Assembly: GCA_023525975.1 (NCBI GenBank)
Contig: CM042034.1
Coordinates: 6,703,501-6,767,500, forward strand
Direction: 5' to 3'
DNA: 64,000 nt
Source of the DNA: Smallanthus sonchifolius
Lineage: Eukaryota; Streptophyta; Magnoliopsida; Asterales; Asteraceae
Part shown: positions 1 to 11,489 of the stretch, in pieces
Layout of the letters: each line of letters begins with the position of its first letter
Position numbering within the stretch: the first letter of the stretch is position 1
Translations under genes and position numbers: made by a program
The notes under the pieces: generated by a model
The model's database searches: none
What the model saw: only the letters and a program-made list of their open reading frames with translations
What the model was told of the DNA's origin: nothing

Positions 1-1015
1 AAAACTAACATTTAGGGAGAGAACTAGAGAACTCCTCTTTAAAGGTAAAAAAAATCATAACTCAAAATATAAATCAAAAACTAAAAAAGTGATTCGGAGA
101 CCTTGTTTCTCACGTCGTCCTCGTTCAAAAAAAATAAAAAATAAAATAAAATAATAGTCGGTTTAGCTTTAGGGTTTAGTTTTTGGGTTTAGCTTTAGGG
201 TTTAGCTTTTGGGTTTAGCTTTTGGGTTTAGCTTTAGGGTTTAGTTTTTGGGTTTAACTTAGCTTTTAGGTTAGGTTTTTGGATGGGGGGTTTAAGTTTT
301 TTTGGGGTGGGTGGGGTGGGGTTAGGTTTTTGGGTGGGGTGAGGGGTTAAGGTTTTTGGAGGTGGGTTGGGTTTTTGGGGTGGTACTACACATATGCAGT
401 ATTACATTTAGGGTTAGGTTTTTGAGGATAGGGGGTAGGTGCGGTGGGTTTAGGTTTTTGGGTAGGGGTGTGTGGGGTGGATGGGTTTAGGTTTTTGGGT
501 GGGAGTGGGTGAGTTTAGATTTTTGGGTGGGGGTTGGTGGGGGGTTTAGGTTTTTGGGTGGGGCTGGGTGGGAGGTTTAGGTTTTTGGGTGGGGGTGTGT
601 GGGGGGGTTAGGTTTTTGGGTAGGGGTGGGTGTGGTGGGTTTAGGTTTTTGGAGGTGGGTGTGGGGGGTTTATGTTTTTAGGTGAGGGTGGGGTGTGGGT
701 TTAGGTTTTTGGGGTTGTGTTATGTTTTTTGGGTGATACTACACATATGTAATATTGAAAATAGTAAGAAAAAAACGACGAGTTAATTCTTATTTTTTAT
801 AACGTTATTTATACTCAAATGAAAGATAAAGAAATTCTTGATTTAATGGTGCAATTTTTTTAAAAAAATAATAATGTATGCAAAAGATAGAAATGTTTAA
901 AGATTTATATATTTTAAGTTCTAATTTTACCCTTGCTCTTTAAAATTTCACCTTTTCTTTTCTTAGTGGTTCTCTAGTTCTCTCATTAAAGTGGATTCTC
1001 TCATGAATTCAACTC
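1..1015. mobile_element. TIR element with G-rich core (copy A), truncated by window start
   Basis: Non-coding element of the same family as the complete copy at 42138-43016, in opposite orientation. Its ends match in inverted orientation: the left end (1-40) carries the 'gagagaactagagaac' block, and the right end (about 965-1015) carries the same block inverted, followed by 'catgaattcaactc'. By comparison with the other copy about 13 bases of the left end lie before the window. The core (165-760) is a degenerate array of TTTAGGG-like and TTTTTGGGTGGGG-like units containing two copies of a 'ctacacatatg' motif (386 and 739). No coding capacity is visible. The class is inferred as Mutator-like from the 9-bp target duplication of the other copy. 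Confidence 0.65.
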
Positions 1016-1024
1016 TATATATAC

Positions 1025-1056
<32 letters not shown>

Positions 1057-1262
1057 CTTGTTCACATACATACATATACTTATATGCATATGCATACACA
1101 TGTACAAGCACATACACATACACACATACATGTATACATACAAAAAGACATACATATACGTGTACACACACATACATATATAGATACACATGCATACACA
1201 TCATGTTCACATACATACACATACACATAATCATTCAAGAATAATAAATTCCACAAAATACA
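1016..1262. repeat. (TA)n tract followed by CA/TA-rich microsatellite
   Basis: Alternating TA from about 1016 to 1057, then imperfect acatacatac-type repeats to about 1230. The apparent open frames here are products of the repeat (His/Thr/Tyr runs) and are not genes. Confidence 0.85.
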
Positions 1263-2290
1263 TTCATTCAACAATGTTTTTTTTTCGGAAGGCAAATTTT
1301 ATTAGAGAGGACCCAACGAAATACAAGGAAAACAACACCGAACAATTATACGGAATACAAGGAACTTACAAATATACATAAAGGAGAACTATACATCTAC
1401 TTTTGAAGCATAGAAATCCAAGCGATTTGATGTCTTCAATAATCTTCTCTGGATATGTCTTTCTATTTGAGAATTGAATTTCATTCATTGCTTTCATATA
1501 AACCAACACGAGATAATTATGATGCCTTTAACCACCTCTTTTTTTGACGGATCCACTGAAGATTATAAGTGAATATCAAAAAGGCCTCTTACCGAAAAGA
1601 AAAGCGAAGATATGAGGGATCTTGCACGATTTACTAACAAATTTCCAAATGACCGTGGTAGCATAACAGGTCGTAAATAGGTGGACTTCTGATTCCGAAA
1701 CATCTCCACAAAGTGGATAGAAAAGAGAGGGGCTAGTATACTTCGCTTTTGGAGAGCCGACAGAGTAAGGAGACGGTTCAATTCAGCTCTCCAACATGAG
1801 ATGTTGCATTTTCTTGGGACCCGATTACACCAAGAAAAATTATACGAGTCACTAGTTGTGGATGCCTCTTGAGTTAACTTCTTAACCGATCTAACATAGA
1901 ACTTATTTATAGGGTCTCCCAGCCACATCCAAGTATCAAGACCACCATTTGGAGTAACATGCCTAAGAAGTAACATACAACTTGCGAGTTCCTCGACTTC
2001 AGCCTACAAGTATGGTGGACGGGAACAGTACCAAAACCAAACTGTACCATTACCGTCAAAAGTGATAAGATCCGAGTGTGCAGAATTTTGATTTTTCGAG
2101 AGAGAATAGTTCAGGGAAAGAAGTCATGAGAGGTTCGTTTGATATCCAAGGGTCAATCTAAAAGCGGATAAAGGTTCCTGATCCAAGTTTGCCCCTGATT
2201 AAATTATGTAGTTTCTGACCAGCAATAGTCAATTTTGAATCGAATTTTTCCAAAGTATTCCAAACACCTGAGATTTGCTTCTTCATTGAA
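1263..2290 (-). pseudogene. LINE (L1-type) remnant, 3' part with RT zinc-binding region
   Basis: On the minus strand 1976-1563 reads as the region downstream of a plant LINE reverse transcriptase. It has a W-x-W-x-D-P pattern followed by SWCNRVPRKCNISCWRAELN, the usual zf-RVT signature in which W-x-x-x-VP-x-K-x-x-x-F-x-WRA is conserved. The upstream stretch (about 2230-2000) still gives LINE-like peptides but is broken by stops. A T-run at 1276-1284 on the plus strand is the likely poly(A) tail of this minus-strand insertion, followed by a short 3' UTR. The copy is 5' truncated and cannot be functional. The family assignment is solid; the outer boundary at 2290 is approximate. Confidence 0.65.
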
Positions 2291-3386
2291 TTTTTCCGGA
2301 GTATTTCAAACACTTATTTAATAAAACAATTAAAACAAGTGCTTATACTATCTTGTTCTTTATTAAGAACGTTAAAACATATGCAAATGAATTACTTTAT
2401 TATAGATGCATTTTTACTAATTTGATGGATGCTACACAAGATATTAATTCATTTAAATCTCTATTTTATCTTTAACAACTTTTAACCCTTTGATAAGTGC
2501 AATCAAACACCACCATGTCATTATCATAAACAATTGGAGAAAGATGAACGCTAAAGACTATAATGGTATATAGAGTGGAGTTATCATAAAACATTGAAGA
2601 CAAGAATATAGTGGAGTTATCTTAAAGCGTGGAATTGGTATATAAAGTGGGCTATCTTATTTACACAAAGCAAATGGGTTTGTAAACATTGGAAAGTCTA
2701 TACCTTTATTGGTGCAAAAAACTCAAATAAAAGAAATTGGAAGAGCTAATGATTTTGGTTACATGAGTAGGCAAAAGATTTGAAGTGAAAGTTGTTAGAT
2801 GTTCTTCCTCAAAGGCTCATTTTGCTCGGTGGTGGTCCAAGTTTCCTCATTATGACATGCTAATCTTTGGTTACATGAGTGGACCAAGAGAATGAAGAAT
2901 TGCAATCATCAAGTACGAAAGGAATATTTATGACAACTTTCTTTTTTCCTAAAGTTGTTAACTAAGAATAAGAATATACTAATAAAGATTAATCATTCAA
3001 TTGTTAGACACGTAATATCGGAATGGGTCTTCCATAACATGGGTAAATTACAGTTTTTGTTCTTTATCATGACTTGCAACTGTCGTCCTTTACCTTCAAT
3101 AAATACGAAAAGTGTCTCTAAAGTTAATATTTTGTCACACTTTTCACCAACTTGTGTTAAAAATTCTGTTAACTTTTTAAAAAATAGCTATTTTATATTT
3201 ACAACTAAAGAACAATATAAGTAAATTTCTAAATTTTATTCTATTATTTTTCTTGCTTTTTTATTTTATTTTCTTTATTTTTATCACTTTTTTTTATAAA
3301 TGTTATAAATTCTATTAGATAATTAATCAACTTATTTAGTTGCCCCGCGCTCCGCGGTGGTAGGCGATACTTCCTATTAAGATTAA
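2291..3386. other. AT-rich intergenic DNA, no gene seen
   Basis: No coding region supported. Around 3040-3110 the sequence (gggtaaattacagtttttgt...) resembles one terminus of the long-TIR Mutator-like MITEs common in plants, but I could not find its partner. An 89-codon open frame at 2955-3224 overlaps this repeat and is not a convincing gene. Confidence 0.5.
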
Positions 3387-3420
3387 CTAGAAATGTTGCT
3401 TCGCGTTCCGCGACGGTAGA
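3387..3420 (-). mobile_element. Helitron 3' terminus (GC-hairpin family)
   Basis: On the minus strand the sequence runs through a GC-rich hairpin (3402-3418) and ends in TTTCTAG followed by T, matching the Helitron rule of a hairpin, a CTRR terminus and insertion before a T. The same family ends at 5804 and 15460. The 5' end of this copy was not located. Two related GC-rich motifs (3343-3359 and 3490-3508) nearby suggest further decayed copies. Confidence 0.5.
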
Positions 3421-3925
3421 CGTACCTTAAACGGTTGAGGTGGTAAATTAATGTGGCTAAGCAAAAAATTGCGGTTAAATAAATTTTTTCCCGCGCTCCG
3501 CAGTGGGACTGAAGATAATAGATCAAAGGAAACCAGAAGTTTAGGAGATATTCCTGACAGTGGGACTGTAGAGGCTGAAGATGTTCCATATCCTCTTGTT
3601 CTATCTCGAGCTCCACAATGGGTCAGAAGATCCACTATAGTCCCATGACCTCCACATACATTCTCTCAGTCAGTTAATCACTTGCTCATGACGGAGAACG
3701 GTGAACCCCAGTGTTATTCAGAAAGTTTTAACAAAGTTATAGGCAAACATGTACACAAAGGTCATGACACTATATAAGTTGAAGCTTTATGTAGCTTCAA
3801 CGGGCCTTTAAGATTAATGAATTGAAGGTGCCCACTAGTACGAGAGAGATTACATGGTTGCAAAAACTGACCGCAATTGATGTGCTCAGCTTCTAAAAAA
3901 CAAGGAGCACAATCTTATGTACCTC
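3421..3925. other. Intergenic DNA with decayed Helitron-like motifs
   Basis: Contains a third 'cccgcgctccgcagtggg' motif (about 3490) and otherwise no feature I can support. Open frames at 3383-3648 on both strands overlap these repeats and show no domain. Confidence 0.4.
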
Positions 3926-3937
3926 AAGTATCCTAAT

Positions 3938-4126
3938 TTTTTTTTTGAACGGCAATTTGGATCACTGACGTGCCACTGGCCCACCCGATCATCTCCATCC
4001 ACACAGGAGGAAACTCACTATAGATGAGAAAACCCTTTGACCCAACTTGGATCCCTTATTTTTTGTCGCACGTGGGACTTGAACCCAAGACCTCTCCCAT
4101 TTTGGTAGAGTCTTGGTATACACCTT
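3938..4126 (-). mobile_element. tRNA-derived SINE with 12-bp target duplication
   Basis: Minus-strand SINE. A B-box-like GGTTCAAGTCCC lies at about 4088-4077 and the A-tail appears as the plus-strand T-run at 3938-3949. The copy is flanked by a perfect direct repeat AAGTATCCTAAT at 3926-3937 and 4127-4138. Relatives lie at 6371-6599 and 46167-46531. Confidence 0.75.
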
Positions 4127-4229
4127 AAGTATCCTAATGACTCTAACAAATGAGGGATTGTCACCTTTTTTTTCAAATTCAACCCAAAATACCATAAGTG
4201 ATAGGGACACAACCCTAAATACTAACATA

Positions 4230-5043
4230 CAGGGGCGAATTCATGTAGGGTTCAGTGGATGGCGAGGCACCCGCTGAGATTCATCTGCGTAGTGGGAAAT
4301 TTTTTATCTCTCTTAATAGGCACCTTCCTAAATATGCTAAGAGACACCCGTCATCCGATTTTCAACAAACCAAGAGGGAAAGAAACCAAAGAGGTTGCTG
4401 ATAATTTTAAGTAAGATGATAATTTTTCTATAAAAAGTCATGAAAGCTTAAAGCTTTAATGGAGAAAAAATATTAGAGAGAGGAAGATAGAAGAAGAAGA
4501 TGAAGAAATAACATGGGAAAGTGAGAAACCCAAAGTGTTTGTTGATAATTAAAAAAAATAAATAAAAATTTCATATTAACCCTTGTAATACAACTAAATT
4601 TACACATTAAATCTTTTACTATCATTTGATTTTTTAATAGTCTTATATTAAAAATCTAAAAATAGACATTAATCATAACAAATTAAATTTTATAGATAAA
4701 TAATATGTTTTATTATTGATTATTCAATTGATTTATTAACTTTTTTTTTTATTTTTTACTTTTGGTTTATAAGTATATTTTTTTTTCTTCTTATTTATGG
4801 TTTACAAGTGTTTACATATTCTTGTGTTTAATCGGTTAGTTGTACACGTTTTTAAGTAATAAGTATGAATAGTTTTATATTAATATCTTTAAGTAAATAA
4901 GTATAAATATTTTTATTATATCGTTATGTAAATAAGTATTGGTTTTTACCGGGCCGATTTTGAACCGATTTGTTTTGACCAAACTCGTTTTGACCAGACC
5001 TACTTTGTGCACCCGCTCACAAAAACTTCTGGATCCGCCACTG
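4230..5043. mobile_element. Non-autonomous hAT-like element, 814 bp
   Basis: Left end CAGGGGCGAATTC and, read inverted, right end CAGTGGCGGATCCAG. This CAGNGGCGGA-type terminus is typical of plant hAT elements. The 8-bp flanks CTAACATA (4222-4229) and CTAACGTA (5044-5051) agree at 7 of 8 positions, as expected for an aged hAT target duplication. The interior is AT-rich and non-coding. A related partial copy lies at 61140-61712. Confidence 0.75.
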
Positions 5044-5051
5044 CTAACGTA

Positions 5052-5803
5052 ACAACATTCTTACTCGATCACCAGGTTGAAATAAAATGCAAATAAATAA
5101 TAATTTATTAAGCTTAATGTCGAAAACATCAATTTATTGCATGTGATCCAACAAGTTTATACAACCTTAAGATATCGTTTCATAATTAACATATGCTTTA
5201 AAAGATAAGATTCCATACTGTCACGAAAACAAATATGGAAAACACCTATATTCATATTGATAATTAATAATGGATTGCATATATTATAATGTCATGATAA
5301 GATATGGTACAAAATTTCCACATTGCTATTTTCCTTCATTTAATTAGTACCAACTTGATAAGGATAGGCACCAAAGTAATTAAAATAAGAAATAAATAAA
5401 TAAATAAAACATAAACATTTCAATATGAAAACTACAACAATGCACTGTTTGATTCAATGGTGATGTAGAAGTTTGCACCGAACTAATAGTGGTGTCAAAA
5501 GGATGCATCATCTCACATCATCTAAGAATGAGTGGATGTGAAATAAATATATTTTTTTGTTATTTAATTTTTCTTTCCACACAACAAATTATCTCCAAGT
5601 TTTCTTTTTTCCTTTTTCTAAAAACGAAGGTGATTCTAAGAATTGAATCTAGAAAATAAACTATATCATCATCACAGAGAGATATTTCCTTTTAAATATA
5701 ACTGAGTTCTAATAGAAAACGGATTTAATTATTAAATTAAGTCAGGCAATATTAGAACTCATTTTAAGTTAAAAAGTAGGACTCTTTTAAATTTTAATAT
5801 TAA
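5052..5803. other. AT-rich intergenic DNA
   Basis: No gene, RNA or clear mobile element was recognised. A short AAATA repeat occurs at about 5388-5408. Confidence 0.5.
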
Positions 5804-5840
5804 CTAGAAATTGTAACCCCGGGCTCCGCGACGGGAACCG
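5804..5840 (-). mobile_element. Helitron 3' terminus (GC-hairpin family)
   Basis: Minus-strand terminus with hairpin (CCCGTCGCGGAGCCCGGGG), then TTACAATTTCTAG followed by T. It closely matches the terminus at 3387. The element body would extend to higher coordinates; its 5' end was not identified. Confidence 0.5.
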
Positions 5841-6360
5841 GACCTTAAACGTTTGAGGCGGTGATATTACGACGACTCGGTTGTGCAGGTCAAAACATAG
5901 ATAAAAGACAGTTAGATAATGGTACCTATGTTTTTCAGTAGGTTTCTGTCTCATTCTTCAAGGTAGTTAGTCGATATAAGACACGATACTTAAAAAATAC
6001 TCTATTTTGAATATATCTATGTTTTAACAAAATTTATACCGTGACATCAAAAAAATAAAATAAACAAACATACGTGAAAGTTATTGAGGAAAAATCAGAT
6101 TATGTATACTACATAAGTTAAACTTGAAACTTGAAAAACTTTAGGGAATCAAAGTTAAATTTTACAAAATGAAGGGGGTAGTTTTTCATTTAATCAAAGT
6201 TGGGGTGAGAATACTTTAATCTCAAATGAGACCCGACATTTGAGATTAAGAGTATTTAGAATAATAATTTCAAACGTAACAGAACTCAGTAGTTTTTATT
6301 AAGAAACTTGGTTTACTTATATTTTATTAAAAAAAATAAATTAAAAATAAAATGTAATAA
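5841..6360. other. Intergenic DNA, probably part of a non-autonomous Helitron body
   Basis: No coding region. If the terminus at 5804 is real, this stretch is the likely interior of the element, but no TC-type 5' end is convincing. Confidence 0.3.
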
Positions 6361-6370
6361 ACAAGGGTTT

Positions 6371-6599
6371 AAATTTTTTTTTTTTTGAACGACAATTTGG
6401 ATCACTGACGGGCCACTGCCTCACCCGATCATCTTCACCCCACGAGAGAAAACCCACCATAAGTGAGAAAACCGTATGGCCCAACTTGGACCCCTTTTTT
6501 TGTCACACGTGGGACTTGAACCCAAGATCTTTCCATTTTAGTGAAGTCTTGGAAGGTCTTGGATATACACATTTACCACTATACTAAGTTACTGTTTGT
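6371..6599 (-). mobile_element. tRNA-derived SINE with 10-bp target duplication
   Basis: Same family and orientation as 3938-4126: plus-strand T-run at 6374-6386 (the A-tail), B-box-like GGTTCAAGTCCC on the minus strand, and an A-box-like region near 6590. Direct repeat ACAAGGGTTT at 6361-6370 and 6600-6609. Confidence 0.75.
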
Positions 6600-6609
6600 A
6601 CAAGGGTTT

Positions 6610-7369
6610 TAATTAGCAACCGGGTTTTATTAAGTTTGAAAAACTTAGAAGATGTCAAACCTCTTTTAAAAGATATAATAGAACCCGATTTTCTATAAGC
6701 AATCAGGTTCTAATATCCTAATTAAAATGGTGGCGAGTGAAAATTTTAAAAGGTTATAGTGATTGATTTTAAGTAAGAAAATGGGTTATACTAAACTAAC
6801 ATGACCCTCTTGAATTTTTCAAAGTTTATAACTATCATACTTGTAACTCACTTCAAATACTCTAATTATTTAACAAGTATTTACATAAGTTTGATCTTTC
6901 TATATTGATATATTAATCACTAGGTTAGAATCTTGTGTATAATTAAACAAGTTGAATAAATGTAATTTTATATACGTAGTAATAAAAAATTTATGTCATT
7001 TGACATCATGTATGTGTACTGTTGTTAACTGTACTTAGGTAAGACGGAGTTTCTTGAGTGGTTCCCATCAATTTGCATGTTCAAATATGATTATACATCA
7101 TTCATTCTCGTATATTAACCATCCTACTAGATATATTGACAACCTTAGTAAAAAGGATTCGACATCTAGATGATACAACTTTCATCCATCTGGATTACCT
7201 TAGTATTTTCCTGTTTTCAACCATAATTTTTCAAAACTTAACCATCCGACTAGATATTGACAACTGTTTAGTATTAGGAGCTGCTCAGTGTCCTAACAAT
7301 TATACTTACATGATCTCCAATAGCGTATTGGTTCAGTGTCAGCTTTTATCTACTTAAGAATCTATTTCT
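6610..7369. other. AT-rich intergenic DNA
   Basis: Around 6921 a 'ctaggttagaatcttgtgtat' stretch resembles a decayed Helitron 3' end of the CGTGTAATACACG family, without an intact hairpin. Nothing else is supported. The last part may be decayed copia sequence. Confidence 0.35.
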
Positions 7370-8160
7370 CCTGGACGACAACTCTCTAGGTATTCTGGTT
7401 TGCCATTGAAGGATCCCTTGTTTTACTGGATCATTGTTGGGCTTTAAAGTATCTTGTCTTAACCCGTCCAAAGATTGTTTATGACATTAGTAAGGGCTCT
7501 CAATTTCACTGAGAAACCTACTAATCGTCTCTAGATTGCAGTTAAGTGTGTTCTTTGGTAAGGGTACTATTGCACATGGGTTCACAATTCACCGTTACCA
7601 TTCTTGCTTATCCAGATGCCAAACTAGGCTAGCTATCTGGATGATCGGCGATCTATCATATGTATTTGCGCATTTCTTATTCCCCAACCTCATCGGTTGG
7701 AGTTCTAAGAAACACGTGATTACCTTAACTAGTACTGATGTTGAGTATCGTGCTCTTACCCACATTACGACTGAGCTACGTTGGATTATGTCAATGCTTC
7801 ATGAGTTGCACATACCTTTTTCTAGTCCACCAAGTTTTTGGTGTAACAAAATTGATGCCACATATTTAGCTGTCAAAATAGTGTTTCATTAGCGTATAAA
7901 AATTTTGAAATCGGCCTACATTTTATTTGTGATATGGTGCTAGCTTCAACCCTCTACAATTGGTATGTTAACACGAGTACATGCACAGATTGCCGATATT
8001 CGGACCAAATGGTTGTCTTATGATGAGTTTGACAATTTTCGGTTCAAGCTTCACATTGCTCCGAACTTTTCGTTTGCTAGGACATATTAGAGTCTTTTGG
8101 CTTTCCATATTCCTCTCTATTATTATATCTTTATTGTGCAAATATTTGATGTTTCACATT
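7370..8160 (+). pseudogene. Ty1-copia pol remnant (3' RT and RNase H)
   Basis: Plus-strand decayed copia polyprotein. Recognisable pieces, spread over two frames with stops, are DPLFY-x-x-IVG (about 7410), a TRPK-x-VYDIS-like piece (about 7460), KGTIAHG (7556), NLIGWSSKK (7690-7713), STDVEYRALTHITTELRWIM (7732-7791) and a degraded H-x-F/I-RDMV then Q-x-ADI-x-TK region (about 7905-8010). These are the RNase H and C-terminal signatures of plant copia elements. Many frameshifts and stops make it non-functional. It is followed directly by a second, different copia 3' end. Confidence 0.75.
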
Positions 8161-8512
8161 CAAAGCTCTCCTACAGGAGCTAGGCTTAGCATCCACCATC
8201 ACCCCAACCATTTTCTGTGACAATTTAAGCGTTGCCCAATATTCAACAAACCCCATTTTTCATTGACAGATGAAATACCTAGCCCTCGACTTTCATTTTG
8301 TTCGTGAAAAAGTCCATGATCAATCCATATGGGTTACACACATTGTCGAGGACGACCAACTAGTTGATGCTCTCATCAGACCTCTCCTACCACCCAGATT
8401 CCAACAGCTTATATCTAATATCGGTCTTGTCTCACGACCGTCTATCTTGAGGGAGCATATTAAGGATATTAACAATTCAAATTTTCTCTCCACAATCTCA
8501 AATATAGAATGA
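8161..8512 (+). pseudogene. Second Ty1-copia RNase H tail, abutting the first
   Basis: Encodes ALLQELGLAST, then FCDNLSVAQYSTNPIFH, a stop, then MKYLALDFHFVREKV and a C-terminal Q/L-VDAL-I-RPL motif equivalent to ADI-x-TKPL. This repeats the RNase H C-terminal module already present in 7850-8010 but with divergent sequence, so it comes from another copia copy or lineage. One stop (8267-8269) separates the two readable parts. Confidence 0.75.
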
Positions 8513-8680
8513 TTGTGGGTATTTCATATTTATAGAATATATACGGTTGTCATATTGTAATCCTCTTGATTTAGGTTTTATTCCATTGTATTTATACCAA
8601 GCTTGTAAATGAGAATTATTGTAATTACCATTTCATTCAATCAAATAGAATTATCTTACACTCAAATTAGAAACAATGTC
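8513..8680 (+). mobile_element. Probable copia 3' LTR remnant
   Basis: It follows the copia ORF end, begins near TGATTGTGGG (8511) and contains a T-rich and then a 'cattcaatcaaatagaatt' stretch of the kind found at copia LTR ends. No 5' LTR partner is visible, so this is inferred from position and composition. Confidence 0.35.
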
Positions 8681-9399
8681 ATGAACAGGATAGAACGGTA
8701 ATTTTGAAACCAAATAATACGTCATGATTACTTAAAAGTCTAGAAACTACAAATGTTAAACGATTCTAAGCAGTGGGGTTATTTTCGCTGATCTATGAGT
8801 TAAAGACTTGTAGTAAAGGCACACTTGATAATGGAGAAAGACTTCAAAAGGATTTTAAAGAAGAATTTGGTTACGAAGATGGGAATGGTGTATACAAAAA
8901 CGTACCATATAGAATGGATGTCGGCCACTCTTGACTTGTAGTCAATTTAGGAGGCTTGAGAACCCTATTTGTTATTTTATCAATGGTTGAGGCAAGTAGT
9001 TTCTACTTTCTAGAGCCAACATAGACCTCCAATTTTTTCATGCTATTGATTATGATGTTATTTAATGCAATTCGATAAAGTTCAAGGATAGGGAGTGGAC
9101 GACTAAGAAGTAACTAAACTTAAAAGGAAAAAAATAAAGAGTATAAGAATTTATGCAACTGGTGATTAGATAAGAGTATCACTGACGGATTAACGATAAT
9201 CTACTCACAAACATAGCTATTACCAATAAAATAAATAAATAAATACAAATTAATTACGATTTTAGGTTAATGAAAATAAAACTTTTCTAATCAGAGGACA
9301 AACTTAAAGTAGATAATTTTATTTTTTTTAATCAAAATTTATAATAATATACAAAATATGTTCTTAAAGCAATAAACTATCTAGATAAGTAGAGGGAGA
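8681..9399. other. Intergenic DNA, no feature seen
   Basis: AT-rich DNA without recognisable coding, RNA or terminal repeats. Confidence 0.5.
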
Positions 9400-10920
9400 A
9401 TCTTGGGTGATGGCGGTTCTAACAAGTGATGTCCCATAAAAGCGTTGAACCGATCATTCAGCTGGTTTTCTGTCTCTTCCGTTCAGCCTTGGGCTTTGCG
9501 TGGAGCAATATGTCTTTAAAGTGCTTCCGCTTAACCTCCATCTTTACCTACATCTCTATCGCACAAATCTGTTGATCTCTCTACATCGTCGCCGATTTGT
9601 TTTGTAAGACATTAATATAATTCTACAAATATTAAACAAATTATTAGTGATTTTTTGACGATTATAAATAATCAACTTATACAAAAACATATCTCTGTAT
9701 AAGGATAATGAGCATAATATCTCACAGTGCTGCAACTATCGAGATCACTAGCAATAGCATACAGAGGATCATGAGTGGCACCAAAACTAAAGAGGCGGTC
9801 CTTCTTCCGAACTCAAGAATTATGCTCCCACAGTTGTGGCTCATTGTCTTGTTGAGCACTAGGATCACTATCAGCATGCGTTTCTTCAAGTAGTTGAGCT
9901 TACCTCTCCTACGGTTTCTCAAAAAAACGGAAAGAAATAGATTATGAAAATTTCGACAATATAACGAATGTAAATCGAATGTTTCTATTTTTTTGTTTAT
10001 AAACAGTCATCCTAACGTGTACGAGGAATGAAAACCAACACTAATTATTAATACTATGAATAAACATTGAACAAGTTAAATAAATAAGAAAACTTACTCA
10101 CACTAGTATCCTTCGAAGCAACATACTCAGAGGATCAGTTGTCGGTACACACAACTCCACCTCTTGAGGCCTCGAGTTTGTATAGGGGTCCTCTAACAAA
10201 TCATGGAAAAATTGGGGTCGCATCCCCATGTTGCGACCTAGAATAACATGTTAACTTGTTACTTATTAACACAAATAAAAATATAAGACCAAGTAAAAAT
10301 AACTTACTAAACGTTTTCGATGTTGTGCGAAGCTTATCGATGTTTATCATCAGCTAAGTTGTTTAATCATATTATTATGAATACAAATTGAAACAGTTTT
10401 ATAGCCAGGCAAGTTCGAAATAAAAACAAAATTAATTATATATTTACATATTAACATTGTTGCATTTTGACGGGTGTATGTGTTGACAGTTTACATTATA
10501 TTTTATTCAATCCGTGTAATACACGGATTTTTAAAGACATAATTTTTTTATTACTAAGTATATATAACATTACGTTTATTCATCCTGTATCATACACAGG
10601 ATTCTAACCTAGTAACATATAAATTAGTATACACAAAATTGCAATAATACTAGGTTAACACATTCTCGGTCGCAAATCATGTATAGATATGGGTTTGGAT
10701 CCAGTAAGGGCGGTGTAATGTGAGGGACTCAAAGTCCTTGCCATCAGACGGTCGTTGATCGAACTAGTAGGCCTTTTCCTCGACCCATTTGTGTGCTTTC
10801 CTCATCCGATCTGTGTAATAATTCTCCATGGTACGACACCATGTTGCATACACCTCCTTCTCGATGTTGGAGACTGGGAGTCCCATCAATAACAACTTTA
10901 ATGGTAGGTAAAAAAAATGA
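9400..10920 (-). pseudogene. Decayed transposase-like coding block, interrupted
   Basis: Minus-strand pieces read like parts of a transposon protein. 10890-10690 gives a stretch with NIEKEVYATWCRTMENYYTD then MRKAHKWVEEKAY, a stop, and LHRPYW. 10255-10100 gives MGMRPQFFHDLLEDPYTNSR. 9900-9720 gives QLLEETHADSDPSA and RKKDRLFSFGATHDPLYAIA. The last piece resembles the 'KGRVFGLGS' region of plant CACTA transposase-associated proteins (Transposase_24 type), but the match is from memory and weak. Stops and shifts occur in every piece. A Helitron 3' end of opposite orientation lies between two pieces (10490-10612), so the block may be an old gene split by that insertion. Confidence 0.4.
10490..10612 (+). 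mobile_element. Helitron 3' terminus (CGTGTAATACACG family)
   Basis: Contains a first hairpin-like CCGTGTAATACACGG (10512-10526), then a terminal hairpin TCCTGTATCATACACAGGA and the end ATTCTAACCTAG followed by T (10612/10613). It matches the termini at 26743, 40270, 47403, 49489 and 60939. The 5' end was not found. Confidence 0.6.
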
Positions 10921-11039
10921 GGGTATTATTAGGAACTTGTGTGATCAGTATAAGTAACATGTAAGTATGAACTAACTGTCAGGAGATAACTTTCCTTACT
11001 AGGTTTTATGCTAAATAAAAGGACTGTTTGACAATTGAT

Positions 11040-11350
11040 GGAAAACCAAGTAAGCAGAACATAATGGTATCAGGGCCACACAGGCAATGAAGATAAGAAC
11101 TAGGCCTCTTTGGAGGTCACAAGTTCGAATCCGAGCCACACGGGGGGTTTTGTCCAACCTGCGTTACGCCAGAGAGTTTCGACTCTTGTGGTGGCGCAAC
11201 TGGTATCAAGTGGTATCAGGGGTTATGGTTTCTCCGAGGACGCGGTTTGGGCCTGTTAAGCAGGTGTTATGCCCTTTATGGAGAAACCCTGTGGGTTCTC
11301 GAACCGGGGTCAGTCTCGCAAGCCGACCTGCGACCACCCAGTCATTCTGA
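11040..11350 (+). mobile_element. SINE-like tRNA-derived repeat
   Basis: GC-richer block holding a B-box match (GGTCACAAGTTCGAATCCGAG, 11118-11138) with an A-box-like region about 40 bp upstream. It also carries internal repeats (TGGTATCA three times) and an A-rich tail (11364-11371). The 87-codon open frame here is a by-product. The boundaries are approximate and no target duplication was identified. Confidence 0.45.
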
Positions 11351-11489
11351 AAGTCACCGTTCTAAAAAAAAGATCATAATTGAAAAAATCAAACTGTAAT
11401 AATCAACCTAATTAAGAAACAAATGGTTCAGTTATGATTTTGTTTTTAAATAATTACTTTTTTGTTGTTCGATTTTTTTATTTTTTTAG

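Noticed and set aside
165..330. Possible interstitial telomere repeat (TTTAGGG-like units)
   Set aside because: Units are imperfect and interrupted by TTTTTGGG variants and lie inside a TIR element with other copies, so a true telomere tract is unlikely.
1080..1240. CRISPR-like regularly repeated sequence
   Set aside because: Simple dinucleotide-type repeats in a plant genome; no conserved repeat with unique spacers.
991..1295. Overlapping open frames on both strands
   Set aside because: They arise from TA and CA/TA microsatellites (His/Thr/Tyr or Met/Cys/Val runs) and have no domain.
3383..3648. Open frames on both strands around 3.5 kb
   Set aside because: They overlap Helitron-type GC hairpin motifs and show no family signature.
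11087..11350. 87-codon GC-rich open frame
   Set aside because: It lies entirely within a SINE-like repeat with a B-box match.
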